Shown: positions 43,917 through 52,309, counted from the stretch's first letter. The stretch: 64,000 bases of DNA from Jannaschia sp. M317 (GCF_025141175.1 NZ_CP081155.1:766001-830000), one strand, 5' to 3'. Notes: generated from the sequence alone by a model not told the origin. Program-made: numbers and translations.

Positions 43917-44581
43917 GCGGCCTGTCGCAGCATGGCTTCGGCGGCGTCTATGCCCTGGGGCGTGCCGACATCCGCCCAATGGCCGGGATGGACAACGCCG
44001 CAGAACCGCCCCCGTGCCATCATGTCGAACCACAGGTCGCGGAGCGAGAAGACCTGGCGCGGGTCGTCCGTCAGCGCGTCCGGTTTCACGATGGTCACGC
44101 CGGTGGCGATCAACCCTGCGTCATCACGCGACAGGCGCCCCTGGCCGTCCACGGCGAACCGCGCACCACCGCGCCCGACGGCGCGGCCCTCTGGCACCAG
44201 CAGCATGAGGCCATCCATCCGGTCGGGATCCCAGGCGGCGGGCAGGGTGTGGGCGACGCGGGGGCCGGTCCAGACGCTGTCGGAATTCATGGTCAGGACA
44301 GGGCCCGCGCCCAAGTGCGGCAGGGCATTGCGCAGCCCGCCGCCGGTTTCCAGCAACACCGGCTCATGCACCAGGGTCACATCGCGCCCGGCCAGGTGAT
44401 CGCGCAATTGTTCGGCGTGATAATGGGTATTGACGACAATACGGCCCAGCCCTGTGACCTGATCCAGCGCGTGGTCGATCAGGGCGCGGCCTGCCACCTC
44501 GACCATGGCCTTGGGCCGGTCGTTCGTCAGGGGGCGCATCCGGGTGCCGAGACCCGCCGCAAAGACCATGACCGGGATCAT
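43913..44581 (-). CDS. murU: MurNAc-1-phosphate uridylyltransferase MurU-like
   Basis: A 222-residue nucleotidyltransferase with FAAGLGTRMRPLTNDRPKAM (about 7-26), the glycine-rich NTP-binding start with the catalytic Lys region, then VHEPVLLETGGGLRNALP and LTMNSDSVWTG with the metal Asp. Size and gene order after a sugar kinase match MurU of the Pseudomonas anabolic recycling route, which makes UDP-MurNAc without MurA. It overlaps amgK by four bases. Confidence 0.85.
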   Translation of the reverse strand: MIPVMVFAAGLGTRMRPLTNDRPKAMVEVAGRALIDHALDQVTGLGRIVVNTHYHAEQLRDHLAGRDVTLVHEPVLLETGGGLRNALPHLGAGPVLTMNSDSVWTGPRVAHTLPAAWDPDRMDGLMLLVPEGRAVGRGGARFAVDGQGRLSRDDAGLIATGVTIVKPDALTDDPRQVFSLRDLWFDMMARGRFCGVVHPGHWADVGTPQGIDAAEAMLRQAA

Positions 44582-45594
44582 GGGCGGCCCGCCGCGTGGG
44601 TCTCACCATAGAAGTGGCCCGCCTGGTTGCGGATCGCCTCCAGCCGTTCGGGCGTCGGCTCCGGCAGGGTGTCGGAGGCGATGCCGCGCACCCGGTGCAG
44701 TGCCGGATGTTCCAGGTCGCGGCGCAGCGCGGCCCAGGTGCGGGGAATGAAGTCCGGGTAATGCGTCTTGCCATCGCGCAGGCAGAGCCGGGCAAATACC
44801 CCCAGGATCCGCAGCGACCGTTGGGCGGAACAGATCGCCACACCGGTCGCCACCTGATCGGCCGTGCGGCCGGTGGCTTGAACGTAGGCCTCGGTCGCGG
44901 CCTGTCGGGCGGCTTTCGTCACGGTGCGGCGCGGGTCGTGGATCAACGAGGCCAGATCATACTCCGGCGGACCAGCCATGGCGTCCTGAAAGTCGATGAT
45001 GCCGACCCGGTCGACCCCGCCCCGGTCCGGCAGCCAGAGTAGGTTTTCAGCGTGGAAATCCCTGTGCGTGAGGACCGGGGGCGACAGGGCGGCGTCGGCC
45101 AGGGCCTCGGCCATGGCGGCGACCAGACCCGGGCGCGCGTCCCGCGCCTCTGGCGCGTACCAGTCAAGCGAGAGCGCGGCCAGGTCGGCCATCTGCGGGC
45201 CATAGGGGCGCAACCCCGCAGGCGGTGGGCTGGCCTGCATCCGGGCAAGCGCCTCGGCGGCCGCGGTATAGAGCGGGACCTCGGACGCGGGATCGGCGGC
45301 GGCGACGCGGGCAAAGAGGTCGTCGCCCAGGTCCTCGATGATCAAGAGGCCGGCATCGGAATCTTCTGCCAGAATCGCTGGCACGCTGAGGCCGCGCGCG
45401 GCAAAGATGCCGGCCATCCGCAGAAACGGGCGGACGTCCTCTCCGGTGCCGGGCGGGCAATCCATCAACATCGCATGGCGGTCGGGCAGCACCAGACGCT
45501 CGTAGCGGCGCAGGGAGGCGTCGCCGCGCAGCGGGTGCCGCGTGGCCTCGGCCCAGCCGGTGCGGGTCAGGAAGGTGGCGATACGTCCGGTCAT
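44578..45594 (-). CDS. amgK: N-acetylmuramate/N-acetylglucosamine kinase AmgK-like
   Basis: A 338-residue aminoglycoside-phosphotransferase-fold kinase. GDASLRRYERLVL is the N-lobe loop, LLIIEDLGDDLF the hinge, VLTHRDFHAENLLWLP (about 193-208) the catalytic loop and VGIIDFQDAMAGPPEYDLASL the metal-binding segment. Next to murU this matches AmgK, which phosphorylates MurNAc at C1 during cell-wall recycling. It overlaps both neighbours by four bases, a tightly coupled tsaE-amgK-murU-addB-addA run. Confidence 0.85.
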   Translation of the reverse strand: MTGRIATFLTRTGWAEATRHPLRGDASLRRYERLVLPDRHAMLMDCPPGTGEDVRPFLRMAGIFAARGLSVPAILAEDSDAGLLIIEDLGDDLFARVAAADPASEVPLYTAAAEALARMQASPPPAGLRPYGPQMADLAALSLDWYAPEARDARPGLVAAMAEALADAALSPPVLTHRDFHAENLLWLPDRGGVDRVGIIDFQDAMAGPPEYDLASLIHDPRRTVTKAARQAATEAYVQATGRTADQVATGVAICSAQRSLRILGVFARLCLRDGKTHYPDFIPRTWAALRRDLEHPALHRVRGIASDTLPEPTPERLEAIRNQAGHFYGETHAAGRP

Positions 45595-46082
45595 GGTCGA
45601 GCCTCATTGTGCACGTGGACCGCGTGCAGCAGGCGGTCCGCCAGCGCGCCGCCGGTGATGGTCAATCGCCGTGCCTCGGGCCCGTCGTGCGCAAAGCACA
45701 GCGTGGCGGCCCCGGCAGGCGTGTCCGGGCCCAGCCGGTCAGGCCATTCGATCAGACACAGCGCCTCGCTGAAGGCGTCGGCCAGGCCCAGCTCCAGCAC
45801 CTCCTGCGGGTCGGCAAGACGATAGAGATCGGCGTGCCAGATGTCGAAGCGCGCCGTCTCGTAGGTCTGGACAAGGGTAAAGGTGGGGGAGGGGACGTCC
45901 TCGGGCGGGAGGGCGTCGCGTGCCCGGATGGCCTGTATCAAAGCCCTGGCAAAGCTTGTCTTTCCGGCCCCGACCTCGCCCTCCAGCAGGAGGGTGTCGC
46001 CCGGCCCCACGAGGGGGGCGATGGCCTGGGCCAGCGCGTCCGTGGCGGCCTGGCCGGACAGGATCAAGTCGGGAGCGGTCAT
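45591..46082 (-). CDS. tsaE: tRNA threonylcarbamoyladenosine biosynthesis ATPase TsaE
   Basis: A 163-residue P-loop ATPase needed with TsaB and TsaD to form t6A37 in ANN-decoding tRNAs. Walker A is LLLEGEVGAGKTSFARAL (about 31-48); SPTFTLVQTYE, IWHADLYRL and LIEWPDRLG follow in the family order. The ATG at 46080-46082 is chosen because it begins close to the conserved core; an upstream in-frame ATG has no ribosome-binding site. Confidence 0.93.
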   Translation of the reverse strand: MTAPDLILSGQAATDALAQAIAPLVGPGDTLLLEGEVGAGKTSFARALIQAIRARDALPPEDVPSPTFTLVQTYETARFDIWHADLYRLADPQEVLELGLADAFSEALCLIEWPDRLGPDTPAGAATLCFAHDGPEARRLTITGGALADRLLHAVHVHNEARP

Positions 46083-46156
46083 GGGCTTGGTTGTGGCCCT
46101 CCCCCCGGACAGAGGCAAGGGGGGGCGTCGCGCGCGGTGGCGTTGAAACAGCGGGT

Positions 46157-47731
46157 TCAGGACACCGGTGTGCGGTCGACATCGACCGGGTCCGACACTG
46201 GGGCCAAGGTCCCTGTGGACAATGCGAAGGAGAGCGCCAGGCCCCCGCCCCGCAAAGGTTGCACACGGAGCGTTCGGTGCATGCCCGCATCGCAGTGCAG
46301 GGTTTCTTCCCAGGCCACGGCCTCGGCCATCGGGGCCTTGGCGAAGCTGCGCAGGTCGCCCCAGACCGGGCTGGGACGGAACCGCGCCGCCCAGACCTTG
46401 AGGCAGGCATCGAACGTCTCCGGAAGGTCGGGGACTGCCGCCAGGTGCCGGGCGGCCGCATTGGCGGTGATCCGTGTGCCACCGGCGGAAAAGACCGCCA
46501 GGGCATCGTCGGTTGCCTCAAGCGCGCCGCACAGCGCCTCGACCTCTTCGCGGTGCGCGCGGTTGGCAGAGACGTCGGCGGACACATCCTCCAGCATCAG
46601 GGCCACGGCCCCGTCGGCCTGGGGGCGCCCGGTGACGCAATAGGTCTGCCCGTTTGGCAGGGTCCAGGTTTCGCTGTAGGTGCCGCCGGCATCGACGCGG
46701 CTCAGGTCGCTCAGCCCGTCGCGCCAGGCTTTGTAGTCGCGCGGCTCGGGCAGCTTGCGGTGGTCGCGGAGCGCGTCGAAGAAATCCTCCAGCTTGGGGC
46801 GGCGCGACAGCCAGCTGCCATCTAGGCCGGTCATGTCCATCAACGCCGGATTGAACATCGCCAACGTGCGGTCCCTGTCGAATATGGCCAGACCCGTGGG
46901 CAGATAGGCAAAGGTCTTGGTCAGGGTCTGAATGAAGGTGCGCAGGTTGTCCTCGGCGCTGATGACGGCATCGAGCGACAGGGCGTGCATGTGACGTAGA
47001 TCGCGGGCATCCGGCGCGGTGGTCGTGATCTCGAACCAGTGGCCGGTGCCCTCGCGATCCTCGACGCGCCGTCGCGACGTGCCGACAGGCGCGCCGCCTT
47101 CGTCGGGGAACAACGCGACCATCGGCCACCCCCGCGCCGCATCCGGGCCCGCGCAGCGGATTGCCAACCCCAGATAGGCGGCGTTGCACCAGATCACGCG
47201 ACCCTCTGCGTCGACCACCCAGCTGAGCGTCGGATTGGTGTCGGAACTGCGGGTGAGCAGATGCGCATCCTCCTCCAGCACCTTGAGGCTGGCTGTGTCG
47301 ATGCGCATCGACGTCTGCGATGTTTCGGCAGAGGCCACGGTGATCCGCAGGTCATCACCCTGCCGCACGCCGATGATCAACACCTGGTCGCGGCCCAATG
47401 TGCCGGTCAGCCGAAAGGACCGCCCGGAATCCTGCAACTCGCTGAAGGCCTCTTCGACGCCATCGGCCATATCCGAGAGCGCGTCGATCAACTGAACCCA
47501 GGCCTTGAGGTTGTCGACCGGGGTGGGCACCAGAAAGGCGATGTTTTCCGAATGCTCTACCAGGTAGCCATTGCGGAACAGGAACTGCCTGGGTTCCGAC
47601 AGGGCATCGGTGGCAATGGAGGGCAGGTCGCTGCGGCCGCGCGGGGCGAACCAGACCATGTAGGCCAAGGCCAGCAAGCCCGCCGCCGCGCCCCCCAGTC
47701 CGGCCAGCATGGTCACAGCAAGTGCCGGCAT
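46157..47731 (-). CDS. PAS-domain membrane protein, possibly DivL-like
   Basis: A 524-residue protein with one N-terminal membrane helix (about 3-27, ALAVTMLAGLGGAAAGLLAL) and several PAS-like regions: around 45-140, 165-260 (TLSWVVDAEGRVIWCNAAYLGL) and 280-390 (LPTGLAIFDRDRTLAMFNPALM), plus a fourth near 405. No histidine-kinase phosphoacceptor or ATPase block is seen at the C-terminus. This matches a family found beside regB in Rhodobacterales, and a DivL-type role upstream of the CckA-ChpT-CtrA pathway is possible. A CtrA-type box lies 55 bases upstream of the start. It is 74 bases from tsaE. Confidence 0.75.
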   Translation of the reverse strand: MPALAVTMLAGLGGAAAGLLALAYMVWFAPRGRSDLPSIATDALSEPRQFLFRNGYLVEHSENIAFLVPTPVDNLKAWVQLIDALSDMADGVEEAFSELQDSGRSFRLTGTLGRDQVLIIGVRQGDDLRITVASAETSQTSMRIDTASLKVLEEDAHLLTRSSDTNPTLSWVVDAEGRVIWCNAAYLGLAIRCAGPDAARGWPMVALFPDEGGAPVGTSRRRVEDREGTGHWFEITTTAPDARDLRHMHALSLDAVISAEDNLRTFIQTLTKTFAYLPTGLAIFDRDRTLAMFNPALMDMTGLDGSWLSRRPKLEDFFDALRDHRKLPEPRDYKAWRDGLSDLSRVDAGGTYSETWTLPNGQTYCVTGRPQADGAVALMLEDVSADVSANRAHREEVEALCGALEATDDALAVFSAGGTRITANAAARHLAAVPDLPETFDACLKVWAARFRPSPVWGDLRSFAKAPMAEAVAWEETLHCDAGMHRTLRVQPLRGGGLALSFALSTGTLAPVSDPVDVDRTPVS

Positions 47732-47785
47732 GTGCGCACCTTTCCCTAGTCATTTCGGTCACCGGGGCATCTTGGGCTGCAAGTG

Positions 47786-47802
47786 GTTAAGAGGATCTTA
47801 AC
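47786..47802 (-). promoter_or_regulatory. CtrA-type box TTAA-N7-TTAA
   Basis: GTTAAGA-GGA-TCTTAAC is a perfect 7-base inverted repeat containing TTAA-N7-TTAA with exact spacing. Read toward the PAS gene, the downstream half is TTAACCAC, one base from the TTAACCAT half-site of CtrA. It lies 55-71 bases upstream of the PAS gene start, in the regB-PAS gap, and TTAA is rare in this GC-rich DNA. Binding is inferred. Confidence 0.6.
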
Positions 47803-47841
47803 AATCCGAGGCGATTTTACGGCAATCGGTCGGAGGGGGCG

Positions 47842-49203
47842 TCAGGACAGCAGGACGTTCGGGCCCAGCGGCCCTGCGTCCTGCTGCGCGATGGCGGCAC
47901 GGGGCCAGGTCACTTCGGCGATGGCCCCGGTGCGGTCCCGACCCGTCCCCGCCCAGTTGGCGGACCCGTTGTCAAAGGCCACCGTGGCGCCCGTGCGTTC
48001 CAGCAGGGTCTTGGCAATAAAAAGGCCTAGGCCCATGCCTTCGTAGTCCGGGCGATTGCGGCGACTGCGCAGAAAAGGATCACCAAGGCGGGAAATGACC
48101 TCGGTCGGATACCCGGGCCCATCATCGACCACGCGGACCGTCACGGTGTCCAGCGACCACCGGACGTCGACCCAGACCCGCTCCTCGGCGAAATCCACGG
48201 CGTTCTGGATCAGGTTGCGCAACCCGTGGATCATTTCCGGCAGACGGCGGATGACCGGGCGGGCGGCCCCATCCACCAGGGCATCGAAATCATAGAGGAT
48301 GACCTTGCCGCGATCTTCGTGCGGGCTGGCGGCTTCGCGCAGGATGTCTTCGATCGGTGCGCTTTGGGTGTGCAGGTCACGTTTGCCCGCACGCCCCATG
48401 GATCGCAGGATATCGCGGCACCGATCGGCCTGTTGCCGGATCAGGCGCGCGTCCTCCTGCAGGCTGTCCTGGCCCTCCAGCTCTTCGGCCAATTCGCTGG
48501 AGACGAGCGTGATGGTGGCCAATGGGGTGCCCAGTTCATGGGCCGCGGCGGCCACGACGCCGCCCAGGTCCTGCAACTTCTGCTCGCGCGCCAAGGCTGT
48601 CTGAGTGGCCAGTAGCGCCTTGGACATCGCCTCTGTTTCCTGTGTCAGGCGAAAGGCAAAGCCGCTGACGAACAGCGTTCCGATGGCGATCGAGACCCAG
48701 AACCCCAGTAGGTGCAGCGGCGGCAGTTGGAGCACCACGCCCGTCTGCGTCTGCACCGGCAGGTGAAATCCGCCCAACAGCGACATCAGAATCAGGGCCA
48801 CAACCGCCAGCACGACCGTGGACCGCAACGACAACGACGTTGCAGAGATCGTGACAGGGGCCATGAACAACAGCGCAAAGGGATTGTTCAGCCCGCCGGT
48901 CAGGAACAGCAGCAGCGACAGCTGCATCAGGTCGAACAGCAAGAACCAGAACGCCACCGCTTCGGACAGGCGGTGGCTGGGTGGGTAGACCGTCATCGCC
49001 ACCAGGTTCGCGACGACCGCTGCGCCGATCACCAAAAGGCAGATGCCCAGGTGGATTTCCAGCGACAGCCACAGGCCCACGGCCACGACCGTGACGGTTT
49101 GTCCCAGGATGGCCAGCCAGCGCAGGTTCACCAGGGTATTCAGGCGTACGCGGGGCAAAATCGTCTCTGGCGGCAGCAGGGAATGGGTCGATGCGTCTGG
49201 CAT
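47842..49203 (-). CDS. regB: Redox-sensing histidine kinase RegB/PrrB
   Basis: A 453-residue membrane sensor kinase with six N-terminal helices. The quinone-binding heptapeptide GGLNNPF (103-109), the phosphoacceptor block AAAAHELGTPLATI with H222, the redox-active cysteine in QADRCRDILRSMG (C262) and the ATPase blocks IQNAVDF, DDGPGYP and GMGLGLFIAKTLLERTGA are all as in RegB/PrrB. It controls photosynthesis, respiration, nitrogen and carbon genes with oxygen. The start MPDASTHSLLPP leads directly into the conserved region. It is divergent from regA with 73 bases between starts. Confidence 0.96.
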   Translation of the reverse strand: MPDASTHSLLPPETILPRVRLNTLVNLRWLAILGQTVTVVAVGLWLSLEIHLGICLLVIGAAVVANLVAMTVYPPSHRLSEAVAFWFLLFDLMQLSLLLFLTGGLNNPFALLFMAPVTISATSLSLRSTVVLAVVALILMSLLGGFHLPVQTQTGVVLQLPPLHLLGFWVSIAIGTLFVSGFAFRLTQETEAMSKALLATQTALAREQKLQDLGGVVAAAAHELGTPLATITLVSSELAEELEGQDSLQEDARLIRQQADRCRDILRSMGRAGKRDLHTQSAPIEDILREAASPHEDRGKVILYDFDALVDGAARPVIRRLPEMIHGLRNLIQNAVDFAEERVWVDVRWSLDTVTVRVVDDGPGYPTEVISRLGDPFLRSRRNRPDYEGMGLGLFIAKTLLERTGATVAFDNGSANWAGTGRDRTGAIAEVTWPRAAIAQQDAGPLGPNVLLS

Positions 49204-49276
49204 GGGGCCTCTGAAATTTGACCGAACCACCAAACCCCCATACATCCTCTGAAACAAGAGCCCCGGAGGCACCCAG

Positions 49277-49828
49277 ATGGCCGACCCCCTGACCGACCTT
49301 GGCCCTGACAAGTCCCTATTGCTTGTCGACGATGACGAACCCTTTTTGCGCCGCCTGGAACGCGCGATGGAAAAACGTGGCTTTGAAGTCGAGGCGGCGT
49401 CCTCGGTCGCCGAAGGCATTGCCAAGGCCACGGTGCGTCCTGCCGCCTATGCGGTGATCGACCTGCGGCTGGAGGACGGCAACGGGCTGGACGTGGTTGA
49501 ACGGCTGCGCGAACGCCGCCCCGACAGCCGGATCGTAGTGCTGACCGGGTATGGCGCGATTGCCACGGCGGTGGCTGCGGTCAAGATCGGGGCGACAGAT
49601 TACCTGTCGAAACCGGCGGATGCCAACGACATCACCAATGCCCTTCTGGCCAAGGACGAGGAACTGCCGCCGCCGCCAGAAAACCCGATGTCCGCCGACC
49701 GGGTCCGGTGGGAACATATTCAGCGCGTCTATGAGCTATGCGATCGCAACGTGTCCGAGACGGCGCGCCGGCTCAACATGCACCGACGGACCCTGCAGCG
49801 GATCCTGGCCAAGCGCAGTCCGCGCTGA
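49277..49828 (+). CDS. regA: Response regulator RegA/PrrA/ActR
   Basis: A 183-residue two-domain regulator: receiver with LLLVDDDEPFLRRLERAM, phosphoacceptor D62 in VIDLRLEDGNG and LSKPAD (Lys switch), a short proline-rich linker (ELPPPPENP, about 129-137), and the Fis-type helix-turn-helix NVSETARRLNMHRRTLQRIL (about 156-175). The C-terminal helix-turn-helix is nearly invariant in this family. It is placed directly divergent from regB; the senC/prrC gene that usually precedes regA in Rhodobacter is absent from this interval. Confidence 0.96.
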   Translation: MADPLTDLGPDKSLLLVDDDEPFLRRLERAMEKRGFEVEAASSVAEGIAKATVRPAAYAVIDLRLEDGNGLDVVERLRERRPDSRIVVLTGYGAIATAVAAVKIGATDYLSKPADANDITNALLAKDEELPPPPENPMSADRVRWEHIQRVYELCDRNVSETARRLNMHRRTLQRILAKRSPR

Positions 49829-50172
49829 TGCGCGCGGCGTGGGCAGGGCTGTTCCTGGCGGGGTGCGTGGCCGCAGAGCCGCCCGCGCCCGCGGGCCTGC
49901 CGGGCCTTTCGCTGGTGCCTGCGGCGGACGGGCTGACGGTCGACGGGTCGGGGGGGCGTCAGATCGCCTTCGGGCGCGCGCGAACCGGTGTCCTGGAAAG
50001 CATCGCGCGGATCGAAGGTCAGCGGCCCGAACCCGTGGCCTGCGGCGGCGGGCGCAGCGCCTGGGTCACGCAGTCGGGGCTGCTGCTGGTGTTCGATCCC
50101 GGTGGGACCGACGATGCGCGCTTTGCTGGCTGGCAAGGCGGGGGCACCCGTGCGGGACGGACCTGCGCGTAA
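49828..50172 (+). CDS. Small lipoprotein of unknown function following regA
   Basis: A 114-residue protein whose ATG overlaps the regA stop by one base (TGATG). The N-terminus MRAAWAGLFLAGC has the lipobox LAGC with the modified cysteine at 13, so it is predicted to be an outer- or inner-membrane lipoprotein. The mature part has short glycine-rich blocks (DGSGGRQIAFGRARTGV, ACGGGRSAWVTQSGLLLVFD) and ends with a cysteine (GRTCA). No family is recognised. Co-transcription with regA is likely. Confidence 0.65.
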   Translation: MRAAWAGLFLAGCVAAEPPAPAGLPGLSLVPAADGLTVDGSGGRQIAFGRARTGVLESIARIEGQRPEPVACGGGRSAWVTQSGLLLVFDPGGTDDARFAGWQGGGTRAGRTCA

Positions 50173-50174
50173 GC

Positions 50175-50198
50175 CGTAGCGCGGGGTTCACGCCGCGC
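50175..50198. repeat. Half copy of the palindromic repeat
   Basis: A single arm (50175-50196) differs from the copy-2 arm by one base within 22, then by a second change at 50197. The two changes together let GCGCGG (50179-50184) pair with CCGCGC (50193-50198), so the half copy makes its own small hairpin between convergent genes. Confidence 0.6.
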
Positions 50199-50199
50199 C

Positions 50200-50601
50200 T
50201 CAGTTGGTCAGCAGGCGCGTCACCCAGACACCGAAGGCCGCCGTGGCCCCGGTCAGCACCATGCCCCAGGTCCAGTCGGTCGCGACCATGGTCCAGTCCC
50301 AGTTCTTCAACGTCGCCTTGTTGGTGAACTCATAGGTGCCATAGGCCAGCGCGCCGACGACGGCCCCGTTGAACGCGGCCATCCCGATCGTGCCGTCGCG
50401 CAACGCTGGGACAGACACCAGATAGAGAAGCCCTGCCACGTAAAGCAGGTAGAAAGCGGCCGCCGGGGCCAGGTCGATCGGCTCGCGCAGCATGTCGCCG
50501 ATATGGCGCGCGAACAGCGGCTTCATCACCAGCGTCAACATGATCGCATCGACGATCAGGAAGAAGGCGGCGGAACTGACGTAAAGAATGACAAGCTGCA
50601 T
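50200..50601 (-). CDS. DUF2177 membrane protein
   Basis: A 133-residue protein with four hydrophobic helices. VDAIMLTLVMKPLFARHIGDML (about 17-38), FYLLYVAGLLYLVSVPAL, FNGAVVGALAYGTYEFTNKATLKNW and ATDWTWGMVLTGATA match DUF2177. The function is unknown. The ATG has AAGGTCC seven bases upstream. It runs convergent with the lipoprotein gene. Confidence 0.88.
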   Translation of the reverse strand: MQLVILYVSSAAFFLIVDAIMLTLVMKPLFARHIGDMLREPIDLAPAAAFYLLYVAGLLYLVSVPALRDGTIGMAAFNGAVVGALAYGTYEFTNKATLKNWDWTMVATDWTWGMVLTGATAAFGVWVTRLLTN

Positions 50602-50661
50602 GAGGCGGACCTTTCGTGGCTGCCCCTTGGGTGTAGGGCGCGGGCGCGGTCCAGCAAGCCG

Positions 50662-51114
50662 TCACAGGGGGCAGCGTTTCCAGATACGCCCGTCGGCGTG
50701 CTTCCAATCCTCGAACCCGCGCGATCCGTAATAGGCCAGACCGCCTTCATTGTAGGCCATGATCGTGGCATTGATCCAGGCATAACCATCAGAGCGGGCG
50801 GCGGCGCGGGTCGCCTCGAACAGGCGGGACCCGACGCCCAGACCGTGTTTGCCCAAGGCCACAAAGGTCGCGATGTCGCAGGCTTCGGGCGGCAGTTTTT
50901 CGCGCGGGCCGATCCATTGGAAGCCCAGGATTTCACCGTCCAGCTCGGCCACGTGCCAGATGTCCCCGTCGCGCGCCATCCAGTCGCGCAGCGCGTCGCC
51001 GGTCACCGCCGCGCTAAAGGCGGTGGTGCCGCCTTTCTCGATGATCGCGTTCAGCAGGGCCGCCATGGCACCGGCGTCGAAGGTCTGTGCGCGGCGGATA
51101 TGGATGTCAGGCAT
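50662..51114 (-). CDS. GNAT-family N-acetyltransferase
   Basis: A 150-residue acetyltransferase related to the phosphinothricin/methionine-sulfoximine group by its start IHIRRAQTFDAGAMAALLN and IWHVAELDGEILGFQWIG. Acetyl-CoA binding lies at FVALGKHGLGVGSRLFEATR (about 91-110) and GLAYYGSRGFEDW closes the fold. The substrate is unknown. The start overlaps the end of the HD-domain gene by eight bases, so both are probably translated from one mRNA. Confidence 0.85.
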   Translation of the reverse strand: MPDIHIRRAQTFDAGAMAALLNAIIEKGGTTAFSAAVTGDALRDWMARDGDIWHVAELDGEILGFQWIGPREKLPPEACDIATFVALGKHGLGVGSRLFEATRAAARSDGYAWINATIMAYNEGGLAYYGSRGFEDWKHADGRIWKRCPL

Positions 51115-51700
51115 CGAGGGCCTCCAGCAGGGTGGCGTGACGGGCAAGATAGGCGGCGCGTGCCTCGGCAGGGGGGCGCAGCGTGACGGACAGGCCGTCG
51201 ATGACCGCAGGCGCGGGCCGGCCAAAGAACCGCGACGCCTCTGCCTCGGAAAACCCGGCGATCTGCACGGCCTCCAGCCAGGCGGAAATCTTATCGGCCT
51301 TCTTGATGCGCTGTTTCAACCGCACCGGCGTGGCGGCGGGCAGGCCGAAACGCAGGTTGATCGCCGTCTGCAACCGGTCGTCCAGCGCGCCATATCCCGG
51401 CCCCACGGCGGCCTTCACCGGGGAAATCATGTCGCCGATCACGTATTCGGGCGCATCATGCAGCAGCGCGGCCAGCCGCTCTGCCGGTTTTGCGGGCCCC
51501 AGTCGGTCCAGGATGTCCACCACCAGCAAGGAATGTTCGGCGACCGAATAGGGCCAGTCGCCCTGGGTCTGGCCGTTCCAGCGGGCGACAAAGGCAAGCC
51601 CGTGGGCAATGTCCTCGATCTCGATATCCATGGGGGTCGGGTCCAGCAGGTCCAGCCTGCGGCCGGACAGCATCCGCTGCCATGCGCGTGGTTGTTTCAT
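51107..51700 (-). CDS. HD-domain phosphohydrolase (YfbR-like)
   Basis: A 197-residue hydrolase. The metal-binding HD pattern is seen as SVAEHSLLVVDIL (about 56-68), ALLHDAPEYVIGDM (about 80-93, the HD pair) and IKKADKISAWLEAV (the last Asp). This order resembles YfbR-type 5'-deoxyribonucleotidases and related bacterial HD proteins. The start MKQPRAWQRMLSGRRLD is preceded by AGAGGTG. The substrate is a nucleotide by family analogy. Confidence 0.82.
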   Translation of the reverse strand: MKQPRAWQRMLSGRRLDLLDPTPMDIEIEDIAHGLAFVARWNGQTQGDWPYSVAEHSLLVVDILDRLGPAKPAERLAALLHDAPEYVIGDMISPVKAAVGPGYGALDDRLQTAINLRFGLPAATPVRLKQRIKKADKISAWLEAVQIAGFSEAEASRFFGRPAPAVIDGLSVTLRPPAEARAAYLARHATLLEALDA

Positions 51701-51820
51701 CACACCTCTCTGCCTCGTGTTCGGGCGTGCGAAACCAAATCGCCCGACATGTGTTATGCTCTCATCGAAGGGGGAGACCAACCGGTGCCTCACGCACCCA
51801 TAGCAACCGGAGGTTCCCGG

Positions 51821-52129
51821 ATGACTTTGCGCCCCCTTTCCCTGACCGCTGCGCTCGCGCTCCTTCTTCCATTGGCCGCCCCGGCCCAGGCACAATCCTG
51901 CGCCCCACGCGACAGCATGGTGAAGCGGCTGCTGGATGGCTACGGCGAGAATTTCGCCGGCGGTGGCCTGCAGAACGCCGAGGCCGTGTTCGAGGTCTGG
52001 ACCTCGCCCGATGCCGGGACCTGGACGATTCTGATGACCCGCGCCGATGGCACATCCTGCATCATGGCCGCAGGCACGAACTGGCGTCCGCAACTCGATC
52101 GCCACATTGTGCGCGGCACGCCGTCCTGA
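51821..52129 (+). CDS. Exported protein of unknown function
   Basis: A 102-residue protein with a signal peptide (MTLRPLSLTAALALLLPLAA, cut near AQA-QS). The mature form is about 78 residues with two cysteines (C26 and the one in GTSCIMAAGTNW) that could form a disulfide in the periplasm. MVKRLLDGYGENFAGGGLQNAEAVFEVW (about 33-60) followed by TWTILMTRADG occurs in other alphaproteobacterial exported proteins of unknown role. It has GGAGG ten bases before the ATG. Confidence 0.75.
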   Translation: MTLRPLSLTAALALLLPLAAPAQAQSCAPRDSMVKRLLDGYGENFAGGGLQNAEAVFEVWTSPDAGTWTILMTRADGTSCIMAAGTNWRPQLDRHIVRGTPS

Positions 52130-52309
52130 CATCTGACGTCGCGGCCCCGGACGCGACCACTCGCTGCCCTTGGTTCAGCTTGGTTCAGATGACACAGGCT
52201 TGCCCCGGTCTGACACTGCGGCACCTGGCCCCACGCCCGCGCAAATGTTGTGTGCGCAGCGGGTGCCTGCTAGGGCCTCGCCCAACCGAATTCCGCAGGA
52301 GAGCGAGAG

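Noticed and set aside
52130..52309. Possible SAH riboswitch upstream of ahcY
   Set aside because: The gap lacks the conserved SAH aptamer core (GAGCGCTGC-type segment and its pairing partner). Only weak GC stems are present.
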